Below are positions 36,085-44,225 of a stretch of 64,000 nucleotides of DNA, one piece after another (position 1 is the first letter of the stretch; each line of letters begins with the position of its first letter). Where the stretch lies: positions 16,653 to 80,652 of the forward strand of contig CAZWPX010000016.1 of the NCBI GenBank assembly GCA_964636125.1. Reading direction: 5' to 3'. Under the pieces are notes generated by a model. That model saw only the letters and a program-made list of their open reading frames with translations, made no database searches and was not told where the DNA came from. Source of the stretch: CAJINA01 sp964636125 (GTDB taxonomy: Bacteria > Desulfobacterota > Desulfobacteria > Desulfobacterales > CAJINA01). Both the position numbers and the translations under genes were made by a program.

Positions 36085-36228
36085 GGTGCCCATCCACAAA
36101 CGGCATTTTTCGGCATAGGGCTGCGTTTTCGCTCTTTTGAAATCCTCGAAATAGCCCGCTATTACTGCGGTTTCAAAATTGCTCAAGCCTTGTTCTGAGC
36201 CAGAATCTACCATCTATGAACGGACACC
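36085..36228. repeat. Hairpin repeat element, family A copy 2
   Basis: 144-bp imperfect palindrome with ends GGTGCCCATCCACAAACGG and CCATCTATGAACGGACACC. The centre TTTGAAATCCTCGAAATAG is opposite CTATTACTGCGGTTTCAAA. It begins 3 bp after the stress-protein stop. Confidence 0.75.
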
Positions 36229-36245
36229 AATTGAAAGGAGGAGAG

Positions 36246-36533
36246 ATGACAGTCAAAATCCTGATTAAGCGCAAGGCCTCGGAAAAACAGCTTGAAGCGT
36301 TAAATTTATTGCTCAGGCGGTTCAGGGTCCTGGCCCTGGAACAGCCCGGATATGTCTCCGGAGAAACCCTGCAGCGGCTTGATCAACCCAACGAGACCCT
36401 GGTGATCAGCACCTGGAAATCTGAATCCGACTGGAACAATTGGGTGAACAACGCAAACCGCCGGTCTATCCAGGCCCAGATAGACGCTTTGCTGGGTAAT
36501 GTAACGACCTGGGAGGTGTATGGGGACAGATAG
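36246..36533 (+). CDS. Small ABM-fold (antibiotic monooxygenase-like) protein
   Basis: 95 aa from ATG 36246, which has a near-perfect AAAGGAGGAG. It looks like a dimeric alpha/beta ABM-type domain: VKILIKRKASEKQLEALNLLLR, then PGYVSGETLQRLDQPNETLV and STWKSESDWNNWVN. Members include small monooxygenases and heme-degrading proteins, but most bacterial ones are of unknown function. It lies alone between repeat elements. Confidence 0.7.
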   Translation: MTVKILIKRKASEKQLEALNLLLRRFRVLALEQPGYVSGETLQRLDQPNETLVISTWKSESDWNNWVNNANRRSIQAQIDALLGNVTTWEVYGDR

Positions 36534-36620
36534 CCTGAAAATTCGAAGTCAGAATATCGAAATTCGAAACAATATGGCAGACTACAGGAACCAAAAATAT
36601 CAAAGCAGGTTGGTGTTTTT

Positions 36621-36701
36621 GTCATTCCGGGCTTGATCCGGAATTTATCGTCTTTTCGGTCCCATACACCACTGGATGCCGGATCAAGTCCGGTATGACG
36701 G
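36621..36701. repeat. Inverted repeat with CCGG...TTGATCCGG arms (family D)
   Basis: GTCATTCCGGGCTTGATCCG at 36621 is mirrored by CGGATCAAGTCCGGTATGAC ending at 36699, with two mismatches in 21 positions. The spacer is 37 bp. It resembles a palindromic motif that I recall as widespread in proteobacterial intergenic DNA. The rest of the 36534-36778 gap holds nothing recognisable. Confidence 0.7.
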
Positions 36702-36778
36702 GCACAAATTGATCGATTATTTGCATTGCGGCACAACCTCTCTGGGCCAGGATGCTTTTCTGGGGTTCATACCAGGCG

Positions 36779-37786
36779 CTATATCAGCTTATAGATAACG
36801 CCCCCCCAGGTCAGCCCCGCGCCCAAACCAATGAGCATGATGGTGTCTTTTGGCTTCAATATATTTTTCTCCATGAGTTCGTCAAATGCAATGGGAATAG
36901 TCGCTGCTGTTGTATTTCCATATCGCTGAATATTGTTATACATTTTTTCTTCCGGGATATTCATCCGTTTCCTGAAAGCCTCGTTTATTCTCAGATTGGC
37001 CTGGTGGGGAATAACCATATCCAGATTTTCAATTTTCAGGTTGGCTTTTGTCAACAACTCCGCTGTCACCTTTGGCAGCAGGGTCACAGCCAGTTTGAAT
37101 ACTGTCTTTCCATCCATATAAGGAAAATGAGCCTTGTTTTTTATTGCGGCTGGACTTATAGGGTGTCCGGATTTTTGAGCAGGTAATCCCACACGCAATG
37201 CCCCGGCATAGTTTCCGTCCGCATGGAGAATCGATGTTATGATTCCTACTTCCGCGCTGGTTTCAACAGCCTCAATACAAACTGCCCCGGCACCATCTGC
37301 AAAAATCACTGCGGTATCACGGTTTTCGTTTGTCAACTCCAAGTATCGGCTTTGGAATTCAGCGCCTACCAGAAGGATCTTTTGTGCTTTTTCACTCCGG
37401 ATATAGGCATCGCAAATTTCCAATCCATGTAGAAACCCGGTGCATTGCTGACGGATATCAAGGGCAGGCACCTTTTTAGCACCCAGGCGTTTTTGCAGAA
37501 AGGTTCCCGAACCGGGCACATTCACGTCCGGTGTCATGGTTGCACATACAATTAAATCCAGGTCCTCCGGAGTCCAGCCTGCTCTTTCCAATGCGATAAC
37601 TGCAGCCTCATACGCAAGATCCGATGTGCCGATATCCTCGCCTTCAGGAACCCAGTATCTGGCTTCTATACCTGTGCGTTGCACAATCCATTCATTTGAA
37701 GTATCTATCAGTGCGGTTAACGTTTCGTTGGTGACATGTCTTCCGGGTACATACCTGCCGGAACTCTTTATAATTGATCGTTTCAT
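36779..37786 (-). CDS. 3-oxoacyl-ACP synthase III (FabH-like)
   Basis: 335 aa, thiolase-fold KAS III. The catalytic triad is visible: Cys115 in RQQCTGFLHGL, His in VIPHQANLRI (about 256), and Asn in RYGNTTAATIP (about 286). It condenses acetyl- or acyl-CoA with malonyl-ACP to start fatty acid chains. No fab genes adjoin it, so a role in a special lipid is also possible; FabH paralogues are common. The divergent lpxD points to envelope lipids. Confidence 0.85.
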   Translation of the reverse strand: MKRSIIKSSGRYVPGRHVTNETLTALIDTSNEWIVQRTGIEARYWVPEGEDIGTSDLAYEAAVIALERAGWTPEDLDLIVCATMTPDVNVPGSGTFLQKRLGAKKVPALDIRQQCTGFLHGLEICDAYIRSEKAQKILLVGAEFQSRYLELTNENRDTAVIFADGAGAVCIEAVETSAEVGIITSILHADGNYAGALRVGLPAQKSGHPISPAAIKNKAHFPYMDGKTVFKLAVTLLPKVTAELLTKANLKIENLDMVIPHQANLRINEAFRKRMNIPEEKMYNNIQRYGNTTAATIPIAFDELMEKNILKPKDTIMLIGLGAGLTWGGVIYKLI

Positions 37787-38159
37787 AAGAATGATCTGTT
37801 ATCCTTTTTGTCTGTTTACCAACGAATCTTAGCCGGTAACAGGTGGGGTAAAGGTTCTGGAATCAATAAGTTAACTTAATTTCAAAATAGAGCGGGTGAT
37901 AGGGGTCAAGGATGAACGTTAACGCAAATGACCAAATGACAGAAACAGGTGCTTGTCAATAGTGCCCCTCCATAAATCAAAGATGTCAGGATGGAGCTAT
38001 TAGCTCTTAGCCGTCAGCAATTAGTTAATACCCTGTATTTTAACCGTTTTTTCTAAAAACTAATGGCTAAAAGCTAACGTCTTCCATCCATGATTGGAAA
38101 TCATGGATGGACACTAAATAATACTAATTCAAAACTAAGGATGTTCAACAGGAGCAATT
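37787..38159. other. 373-bp divergent region with a family A-related repeat
   Basis: It separates fabH-like (minus) and lpxD (plus). It contains the 37962-38114 repeat and, inside it, a perfect hairpin at 38084-38110. No coding frame. Confidence 0.5.
37962..38114. repeat. Hairpin repeat element, family A-related copy 5
   Basis: 153 bp with ends GTGCCCCTCCATAA and TCATGGATGGACAC, which match the ends of copies 2 and 4, but a different interior: AGCTATTAGCTCTTAGCC opposite GGCTAAAAGCTAACG. The right end also forms a perfect 12-bp stem with a 3-nt loop (38084-38110, CCATCCATGATT/AATCATGGATGG). Confidence 0.55.
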
Positions 38160-39173
38160 TTGGAACAATATACTATCGAACAGATTAACAAAGCGGTAAA
38201 CGGTACACTTGACGGCAGCCCGACGATCACCATTACAAGTGTAGAGCAAATCTCAGAGGCCACGGAAAATCAGCTCACGTTCATCGGTGAGAAGAAATAC
38301 ATAAAACTGTGGGAAAGATCAAGTGCTTCCGCTGCAATTATCAAGGAAAGCCTGGATGCTGAACCGGGGCAGGGGCGGGCGCTTATCCGGGTGGCTGATT
38401 TCGATCTTGCTTTGACAGACGCCCTTAGATTGTTTGAGAAGCCTCCCCCCAGGTGTGGACCCGGTATCCATGCAACCGCGGTGGTGGACGCCACCGCCGT
38501 GATCGGAGAAGGTGCCGCTATTGGTGCCGGCTGCTATCTTGGGCCGGGTGTTGTTATCGGCGCCAATACCAGGCTTTATCCCAATGTCACCGTGCTGGAC
38601 GACACCCGTATCGGCAGTGGGACGATTATCTGGCCCAGTACGGTCATACGTGAACGCTGCCGGATAGGGGACAACTGTATTATCCATCCGAATGTGACAA
38701 TCGGTGCGGACGGCTTTGGCTTTATGCCGTCACCGGATGGGCAGGGCCTGGTCAAGATTCCGCAAATCGGTGGGGTTGAGATTGGCGATGGCGTTGAGAT
38801 CGGGGCTGGCAGCTGTGTGGACCGCGGTAAGTTCAGCACCACAAGGATCGGCGACGGCACAAAAATCGACAACCTTGTTCAAATCGCCCATAACTGCAAA
38901 CTCGGCCGCTGTTGTGTGATGGCCGGGCAATCCGGACTCGCCGGGTCCGTAACGTTAGGTGATGGGGTTATGATGGGCGGGGGGGCGAGAGTTAAAGATC
39001 ATGTAACCGTCGGTGACGGGGTAAAACTGGGCGGAAACGCCGGGGTGATGAAAGATGTGGCACCCGGAAAAACGCTTATCGGGTTTCCTGCGGGCGAGTA
39101 TCGGGAGATATTGCGGCTTTGGGCCGCGCAGAAGCAACTTCCCGATCTTATTAGACAGATGAAGAAAAAATAG
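38160..39173 (+). CDS. lpxD: UDP-3-O-acylglucosamine N-acyltransferase LpxD
   Basis: 337 aa. The start is TTG 38160 (AGGAG 7 bp upstream); no ATG is possible without losing conserved sequence. An N-terminal uridine-binding domain (about 1-100) is followed by left-handed beta-helix hexapeptide repeats (GAAIGAG, GPGVVIG and so on) and a C-terminal helix. The catalytic His is in QIAHNCKLGR (about 240). It adds the second acyl chain in lipid A synthesis, which confirms an outer membrane with LPS. The usual neighbours lpxA, lpxB and fabZ are not adjacent. Confidence 0.93.
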   Translation: MEQYTIEQINKAVNGTLDGSPTITITSVEQISEATENQLTFIGEKKYIKLWERSSASAAIIKESLDAEPGQGRALIRVADFDLALTDALRLFEKPPPRCGPGIHATAVVDATAVIGEGAAIGAGCYLGPGVVIGANTRLYPNVTVLDDTRIGSGTIIWPSTVIRERCRIGDNCIIHPNVTIGADGFGFMPSPDGQGLVKIPQIGGVEIGDGVEIGAGSCVDRGKFSTTRIGDGTKIDNLVQIAHNCKLGRCCVMAGQSGLAGSVTLGDGVMMGGGARVKDHVTVGDGVKLGGNAGVMKDVAPGKTLIGFPAGEYREILRLWAAQKQLPDLIRQMKKK

Positions 39174-39310
39174 TTCTCTGTTCCCAGTTACTGACATTGA
39201 TTTGGAGGGTCCTTCAAGTATGATATTTATACTCGGGAAGTCTCTACTTTTCAATGGCAATGTTTTTGGGGGGAGGTATATAGTATGGGGAATGCGGATG
39301 TACTCACCAA

Positions 39311-39350
39311 TAAAGGGGCTATCAAAATATTGATAGCCCCTTTATTTTAT
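39311..39350. terminator. Bidirectional terminator between lpxD and tRNA-Arg
   Basis: AAAGGGGCTATCAA and TTGATAGCCCCTTT pair perfectly (14 bp) around a 4-nt loop. T-rich stretches lie on both sides (TTTATTTTATTAT on the plus strand, TTTATT on the minus). It lies directly after the 3' end of the tRNA. Confidence 0.8.
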
Positions 39351-39352
39351 TA

Positions 39353-39428
39353 TGGTACGCCCGGCTGGATTCGAACCAGCGATCTTCAGCTCCGGAGGCT
39401 GACGCCCTATCCCCTGGGCTACGGGCGC
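39353..39428 (-). tRNA. tRNA-Arg (anticodon CCG)
   Basis: Minus strand, 76 nt including an encoded CCA. The acceptor stem GCGCCCG pairs with CGGGCGT (one G-U). D-arm GCCCAGGGGATAGGGC, anticodon arm TCAGC-CTCCGGA-GCTGA with anticodon CCG, and T-arm GCTGGTTCGAATCCAGC all fold. It reads CGG codons. Confidence 0.95.
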
Positions 39429-39430
39429 TT

Positions 39431-39557
39431 ATTGTCCTTTCACAAGCGGCATCTTTTGGCCCTGAGCCGCGTTTTCATACTTTTGAAATCCTTGCCATAG
39501 CACTCACTATGCACCACAATAGGCATTTTGCTTCGCGACGCTCAGAACCAAAGACTG
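39431..39557. repeat. Hairpin repeat element, family A copy 3
   Basis: About 127 bp directly upstream of the tRNA and next to the folC stop. GGCATCTTTTGGCCCTGAG near 39450 pairs with CTCAGAACCAAAGACTGTC near 39540. TTTGAAATCCTTGCCATAG lies at the centre. It matches copy 4 in the GGCATCTTTTGGCCC core. Confidence 0.6.
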
Positions 39558-39561
39558 TCAA

Positions 39562-40854
39562 TTAGCTGATCCTTCCTGATAAGTCAAGCATCTGTCGTGC
39601 TTCGCCGACCACATAGAGAGAACCGGCGATACAGATGACCCCGTCCGGGCCGGTAGTCTCTATGGCGTGCTCCACCGCCTCCGGAATACTGGCAACTATG
39701 ATTGTCTTTTTATTGTAGGGCTCTACAACCGGCAGGAGTGCTTCCGGTTCCAGGGCCCGGTCAATGATGGGTCGAGTCAGGATGACGCGTTGACACGGCG
39801 GCAACAGCAGGTCCAGCATCTGCTGGTAGGGTTTGTCGTCCAGGATGCCCACCACCAGCGTGATCTTGCGGTCGGCAAACCGGGTTTTCAGGAAATTTGC
39901 CAGGACTTCACAGGCCACGAGGTTATGGGCACCGTCCAGCAGGATGGTCGGTGACTGTGCTACGATTTCAAGCCGCCCGGGCCAGTGGTTCTGCCTGATC
40001 CCGAAACGCATGGCCGCTTCATCGATGGCAGTCGCGCCGGTTTGATTGAGGGTTTCACAGGCGGCCAGCACCAGGGCTGCGTTATCGTGCTGGTGGTCGC
40101 CGGGCAAACCGACTTCAATGGCCGCATAATTCTTTCCAATGCCCTGGTAATCAAACATGCTGTCGGTTTGTGGGCGGATCTGGAATGCATCCTTGTACCG
40201 GTAGACCGGGGCGTTTTTTTCCGCGGCAAGAGCGGTTATCGTCTCAATGGCATCCGGCTGTTGAACACCGGTGATCACGGGCACCTCGTTTTTAATGATG
40301 CCGCCTTTTTCACCGGCGATCTGGGCGATGGTATCCCCCAGGTAAGATTGGTGCTCCAGGGATATATTGGTAATGATGCACAGATCAGGATTGAGCACAT
40401 TGGTGGCGTCCAGGCGGCCGCCCATGCCGGTTTCAATGATGGCCCAATCCACCTGTTTCTGCCCGAATACATACAGGGCCATGGCGGTGGTGAGTTCAAA
40501 AAAGGTGGTTTCCCGGTCGCCCTTGAAAGCGCCGGTGACCGTATCATAGGCCGCCACAATGTCATCATTGGTTATCGGCTTTGTGTCTATACAGATTCTT
40601 TCGTTGAAACTGACCAGGTGCGGGGAGGTGTATAGCCCGGTACGATATCCGGCCCGGTGCAAGATGGTGGCCAGTGCAGAGGCCACGGAGCCCTTGCCGT
40701 TGGTACCTGCAACGTGAATGCATTTGAATTTGTCCTGGGGGTTACCCAGGCTGTTGAGCGTGCCGCTTATAATGTCCAGGCCGAGTTTGATGCCGAACCG
40801 GTGCAGGCCGTACATGGACTTGAGGCATTTTTCGTAGGCGGTAGAATCTGTCAT
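39562..40854 (-). CDS. folC: Folylpolyglutamate/dihydrofolate synthase FolC
   Basis: 430 aa from ATG 40854 (a GTG four codons earlier is an alternative). The Mur-ligase-type ATP loop HVAGTNGKGSVASAL (about 47-61), the folate-binding region SPHLVSFNERICID, TNISLEHQSYLGDT and DGAHN are all intact. It adds glutamates to folates, and dihydropteroate may also be a substrate. It is transcribed alone on the minus strand, followed by a hairpin repeat. Confidence 0.93.
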   Translation of the reverse strand: MTDSTAYEKCLKSMYGLHRFGIKLGLDIISGTLNSLGNPQDKFKCIHVAGTNGKGSVASALATILHRAGYRTGLYTSPHLVSFNERICIDTKPITNDDIVAAYDTVTGAFKGDRETTFFELTTAMALYVFGQKQVDWAIIETGMGGRLDATNVLNPDLCIITNISLEHQSYLGDTIAQIAGEKGGIIKNEVPVITGVQQPDAIETITALAAEKNAPVYRYKDAFQIRPQTDSMFDYQGIGKNYAAIEVGLPGDHQHDNAALVLAACETLNQTGATAIDEAAMRFGIRQNHWPGRLEIVAQSPTILLDGAHNLVACEVLANFLKTRFADRKITLVVGILDDKPYQQMLDLLLPPCQRVILTRPIIDRALEPEALLPVVEPYNKKTIIVASIPEAVEHAIETTGPDGVICIAGSLYVVGEARQMLDLSGRIS

Positions 40855-40952
40855 GCGAAATCTCACCAGATTGTTTTAAGCTTAAATCTCAACTTTTGGG
40901 TTTCATGTTTGGTGAAAATCAAAAAGCGCGTAAGCACGTATACGTAACACAT

Positions 40953-40989
40953 AAAAAAAATGCCCGGCAAGATTATCTCTTACCGGGCA
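40953..40989 (-). terminator. Terminator of rpsU
   Basis: On the minus strand TGCCCGGTAAGA pairs with TCTTGCCGGGCA (one mismatch), followed by eight T residues. Confidence 0.85.
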
Positions 40990-41012
40990 GGGATGTTCCA
41001 TTTGCGAACTGT

Positions 41013-41219
41013 TTAGCGATAACGCCGGCTTCTGGAGGCCGCAATGCGCTGCCGACGAAGTGCTTCGCGCTGTTTGCGTCTTTTGAATTCACTGGGTTTT
41101 TCATAGCTTTTTTTCAGCTTCAAGCGCTTAAAAAGGCCGTCATTCTGAATCTTTTTTTTCAGAATACGCATGGCCTTTTCAAGGTCGTTGTCATACACTT
41201 TGACTTCAATTTGTTTCAA
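41013..41219 (-). CDS. rpsU: 30S ribosomal protein S21
   Basis: 68 aa. The start is TTG 41219, giving MKQIEVKVYDNDLEKAMR, the usual N-terminus; a longer frame reaches 41252 but lacks family sequence. The rest (KPSEFKRRKQREALRRQRI) is typical of S21. It is needed for start-codon selection on the 30S. It is flanked by its own terminator and lies downstream of adk. Confidence 0.93.
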   Translation of the reverse strand: MKQIEVKVYDNDLEKAMRILKKKIQNDGLFKRLKLKKSYEKPSEFKRRKQREALRRQRIAASRSRRYR

Positions 41220-41360
41220 CCGTCTCGCCCCCTTTGTTCGCGCCGCCAGCATCCATACTCCATTGGCGGTATGCGTAATTTGGATCTATACATCGAAACG
41301 CTATCTATAAATCAGAATTTTTTAAATTGCAAGCAATTATTTTTTCCGAGGCCCTTACCT

Positions 41361-41394
41361 AAAAAACCCTGGTTAAGATTCACCAGGGTTTTTT
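41361..41394. terminator. Terminator between adk and rpsU
   Basis: AAAAAACCCTGGT and ACCAGGGTTTTTT pair perfectly around an 8-nt loop. It works on both strands; in context it terminates adk. Confidence 0.85.
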
Positions 41395-41422
41395 GCTCAT
41401 CTTGCAACTATATAGGATCGTT

Positions 41423-42097
41423 CTACAGTTTTGAAACCAACTCTGCGGTTACATCCGTTACGCTGGGTTTGCCGTCAAGCGTGATGTATTTGATCGAATC
41501 GTCGGTGGCGGCAATGTCTCTAAAGTAATAGGCGGCCGCCAGTGTTCCGGTATCCGCGTCGTAGTAGATGCCGTGGCGTTTACCGATGGCGCCTTCATCC
41601 TGGTCATCCGAGCGCATGGTGAGATCACCACCGCACACCCGGCATTTGTCGCCGTCCGGCTTGATCACATCGATATAGATGTTGTTGGGATGGTTGGCGT
41701 CATTGGCGCACAGACGGCGGCCCATGATCCGGTTTTTTGCGATTTCGCGGTCCAGCAGGATTTCAATGACAATATCCAGCTTCATCCCGGCGGCTTTCAG
41801 GGCCTCGTCCAGTTTGATGGACTGGTTCTTGTTTCTCGGGAAACCGTCCAGCAGCCAGCCGTCCTTACAGTCATCCTGCTGCAGGCGGTCAAGGATCATG
41901 GGGATGGTGATTTCATCCGGTACCAGGTCGCCTTTGTCGATATAGGCTTTCGCCTGGGCGCCCAGTTCGGTCCCGCCTTTTATATTGTCGCGAAAAATTG
42001 CACCGGATTCGATATGGGCGGTGTTGTATTTGCCTTTCAAAATGGCGCCCTGGGTACCCTTGCCGCTGCCGTTCGGACCAAAAAACAGAATGTTCAT
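41423..42097 (-). CDS. adk: Adenylate kinase
   Basis: 224 aa. The P-loop is GPNGSGKGTQ (about 7-16), unusual in its PNGSG, where most adenylate kinases have GxPGxGKGTQ. The NMP domain ESGAIFRDNI and LLDGFPRNKNQ are normal. The LID has Cys residues (LCAND, CRVCGG), which suggest a zinc-bound form. It equilibrates ATP, ADP and AMP. AAAAAAGGAG precedes the ATG. Confidence 0.9.
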   Translation of the reverse strand: MNILFFGPNGSGKGTQGAILKGKYNTAHIESGAIFRDNIKGGTELGAQAKAYIDKGDLVPDEITIPMILDRLQQDDCKDGWLLDGFPRNKNQSIKLDEALKAAGMKLDIVIEILLDREIAKNRIMGRRLCANDANHPNNIYIDVIKPDGDKCRVCGGDLTMRSDDQDEGAIGKRHGIYYDADTGTLAAAYYFRDIAATDDSIKYITLDGKPSVTDVTAELVSKL

Positions 42098-42255
42098 CTG
42101 GATCTCCTTTTTTCGGATTTAGAATAATATCGGTGTCTGTAACCAGACAGGTGAATTCGCCGTGTAAATTTATAATCCCGTGTTTATCGCAAAACGCCCC
42201 GGGCTTGTCAAGTCCTGCCGTGGGACTAATCGGATCAGGTTCAAGGGGGGCGCCT

Positions 42256-43686
42256 CTACTGCCTGCGGGCGCAGGCATGCAGTCGGCGCGCCAGGGCGAG
42301 GGCGGTCGGTTTGTCCGCGATCTCCCCGGCCAGTCGGGCTGTTTCCACCCGGGCCAGTATTTTTTTGAAGACCGGAGAGGGTGACAGCCCTAACGTGTCT
42401 ATCAGGTCGCGGCCGTTCAGCAGGCCGGGTTGGGTCTGTCGATGGACGTGCAGGCCAAAGTAGCGCTGCAGCAGGGTTTCAGCAAATTGGCTAAAAGCGT
42501 CGCCCGCTCGGGTGGGATTTTCCCGTTTGCCCGCAAAGTCGGCCACAGCGTGCAGCAGGATATCCGGTGCGGCGTCGTCACACTGCATGAAAAAACGGGT
42601 CACCGCGCGATTGCTCATGCGGTTTTCCTGGTGCAGCAGGAAAAGAAAGAGGGGCCGGTTGTGATTTTTCACAACACCGGCGAGGTATTCCCGTTCGCGT
42701 TTAGAACATTTCAAGCGTTCACAGATATTATTTGCAAGGCGGTAGCCCCGGCGGCCGTGGCCGTAGAAATGGATGTGGCCCTGGTCGTCTTTGGACCGGG
42801 TCGGTGGTTTGCCGATGTCATGCAGCAGGATGGCCAATTTCAGCAATGCGGTTCTTCCGAGGTCTTCCACCCGGGTGGCCGCACGCAGCAGCAGTGTGCC
42901 GGGCCGATCGTTCTCAGTTGGCGCGGCTTCCAGGGATTCCAGTTGATAATAGGCGGCGAGGGTGTGGTTCCAGACATCAAAGCTGTGGTGGTGGTTCTGA
43001 TGGCACCCGATCAGCGGCTTGAGTTCCGGTATAATCGCGAACAGGAGTCCCGTGTCCGCCATCTGCACCAGGGTGTCTAATGACCCGGGCAGGGAGAAGA
43101 GTTTCAATAGTTCTGCCCGGATTCTTTCACCGGCACAGGTATCAATCGACGCTGCAGCTGCGCTTATCCAGCGGCGGGTTTGGTTTTCGATAGCGCATTC
43201 AAACTGAGCCCCCAGTCTGAATGCACGCAGCATCCTTAAGGGATCGTTGCTGAATGCCCGGGCGGAAATAGCTTTCAGGACCCGTTTGCGCAGGTCCGCC
43301 AGGCCGTTCTGCGGATCAACGAGCATCCCCCGCGTGATATCAAAGGCCATGGCATTGATCGTAAAATCCCGATTGCCCAGGTCAGCGGTGATTGAATCAC
43401 CCCAAAGGGGTGTAATGTCAAATATCCGATCCGCGGTGTTAACCCTGAAAACCCTGTGTTCAGCGGGGCCGATGGGGATGGGCCGGCCCCCGTGCCGTTG
43501 GGCCACCTGGCGGGCGTATGCCTCCGGCTGCCCGGATACTGCCACGTCTAAATCGGCCGGCTGGCGGCCGCATAACAGGTCTCGGACACAGCCGCCCACC
43601 AGGAAGGCAGTGCCGGCGGGCGGCAACAGCCCGGCCGTGCGGGCCAGGCGCTGATACGCTTCTTTTTCAATTGTGTCGGTATGCAA
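42256..43686 (-). CDS. CCA-adding enzyme / poly(A) polymerase family nucleotidyltransferase
   Basis: 476 aa from TTG 43686; the frame remains open further upstream, but the added 86 residues look unlike protein. The N-terminal nucleotidyltransferase has LVGGCVRDLLCG and DLDVAVSG (the catalytic Asp pair). The RNA-binding helix bundle (NDPLRMLRAFRLGAQF) and an HD domain (LHDIGKPPTRSKDD) follow. It fits either tRNA CCA repair or poly(A) addition; the HD domain favours the bacterial CCA-adding enzyme. Confidence 0.85.
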   Translation of the reverse strand: MHTDTIEKEAYQRLARTAGLLPPAGTAFLVGGCVRDLLCGRQPADLDVAVSGQPEAYARQVAQRHGGRPIPIGPAEHRVFRVNTADRIFDITPLWGDSITADLGNRDFTINAMAFDITRGMLVDPQNGLADLRKRVLKAISARAFSNDPLRMLRAFRLGAQFECAIENQTRRWISAAAASIDTCAGERIRAELLKLFSLPGSLDTLVQMADTGLLFAIIPELKPLIGCHQNHHHSFDVWNHTLAAYYQLESLEAAPTENDRPGTLLLRAATRVEDLGRTALLKLAILLHDIGKPPTRSKDDQGHIHFYGHGRRGYRLANNICERLKCSKREREYLAGVVKNHNRPLFLFLLHQENRMSNRAVTRFFMQCDDAAPDILLHAVADFAGKRENPTRAGDAFSQFAETLLQRYFGLHVHRQTQPGLLNGRDLIDTLGLSPSPVFKKILARVETARLAGEIADKPTALALARRLHACARRQ

Positions 43687-43701
43687 GGTCGTTCCAGTCT
43701 T

Positions 43702-43733
43702 TAAAAACCTGGCCCTTTGGCCAGGGTTTTTTA
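43702..43733. terminator. Hairpin next to the CCA-enzyme gene start
   Basis: CCTGGCC and GGCCAGG pair around CTTT; A-run on the left and T-run on the right, so it could act on either strand. Its position 15 bp before the minus-strand TTG start suggests attenuation or protection rather than an end of a gene. Confidence 0.4.
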
Positions 43734-43865
43734 CTACGCATAGCACATTTTCCGAAATTTGGCATGTTTGCTCGCTTTTCACCTCGGTCTGACCGCAGAT
43801 CCTGGCGGGGTTTATACGCCGGGTGTCTCCTTTAAAACCGGCCAAAAGGTGCCTGGAGAAACTGC

Positions 43866-43894
43866 TTGACAGACTTAAAATCTTGCTATACCAT
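43866..43894 (+). promoter_or_regulatory. Candidate promoter for rho
   Basis: TTGACA (43866-43871), 17 bp, TACCAT (43889-43894). About 330 bp upstream of the rho ATG. An alternative -10 TATACC lies two bases nearer. Confidence 0.4.
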
Positions 43895-44142
43895 AAGTCG
43901 TTCACAAAAAACTGATCAGGGCCCGCCCCGTGGAGAGATAACACCCGGAAATCTTCTAACTAAAATCACATAACATTCCGTTACTGCCGGCGTCACACAA
44001 CAGTCTGCCCATTGTTGTAAATATGATGCTCGAATAATCAAATGCAAAAATAGAAACTATCCGGATAAATCCTGTTCCCATATCAGGGAGACGCGTACCC
44101 AGTTTATTGATCATGTTGCCCCCAGTCGAACTCAAGTGGCCC

Positions 44143-44163
44143 AGCGGCTGGGTCGGGGCCGCT
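44143..44163 (+). promoter_or_regulatory. Leader hairpin of rho
   Basis: AGCGGC and GCCGCT pair around a 9-nt loop about 60 nt before the ATG. Confidence 0.35.
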
Positions 44164-44225
44164 GCTGATACAGATAAATCCTTTATTCGTTTATAACTAT
44201 TATGAAAAGGTGGAGAGTACTCTAA

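Larger units (their letters stand above)
43687..44225. other. 539-bp divergent region upstream of rho
   Basis: It holds a hairpin with T-runs on both sides near 43702-43733 (CCTGGCC/GGCCAGG), a promoter candidate for rho and a leader hairpin at 44143-44163. No coding frame looks real. A long leader of about 330 nt before rho is usual for this autoregulated gene. Confidence 0.5.

Noticed and set aside
39285..39500. 71-codon plus-strand frame with a good ribosome site over the tRNA-Arg
   Set aside because: Most of it is the antisense translation of the tRNA (GTPGWIRTSDLQLRR), a well-known annotation artefact; the rest is the terminator.
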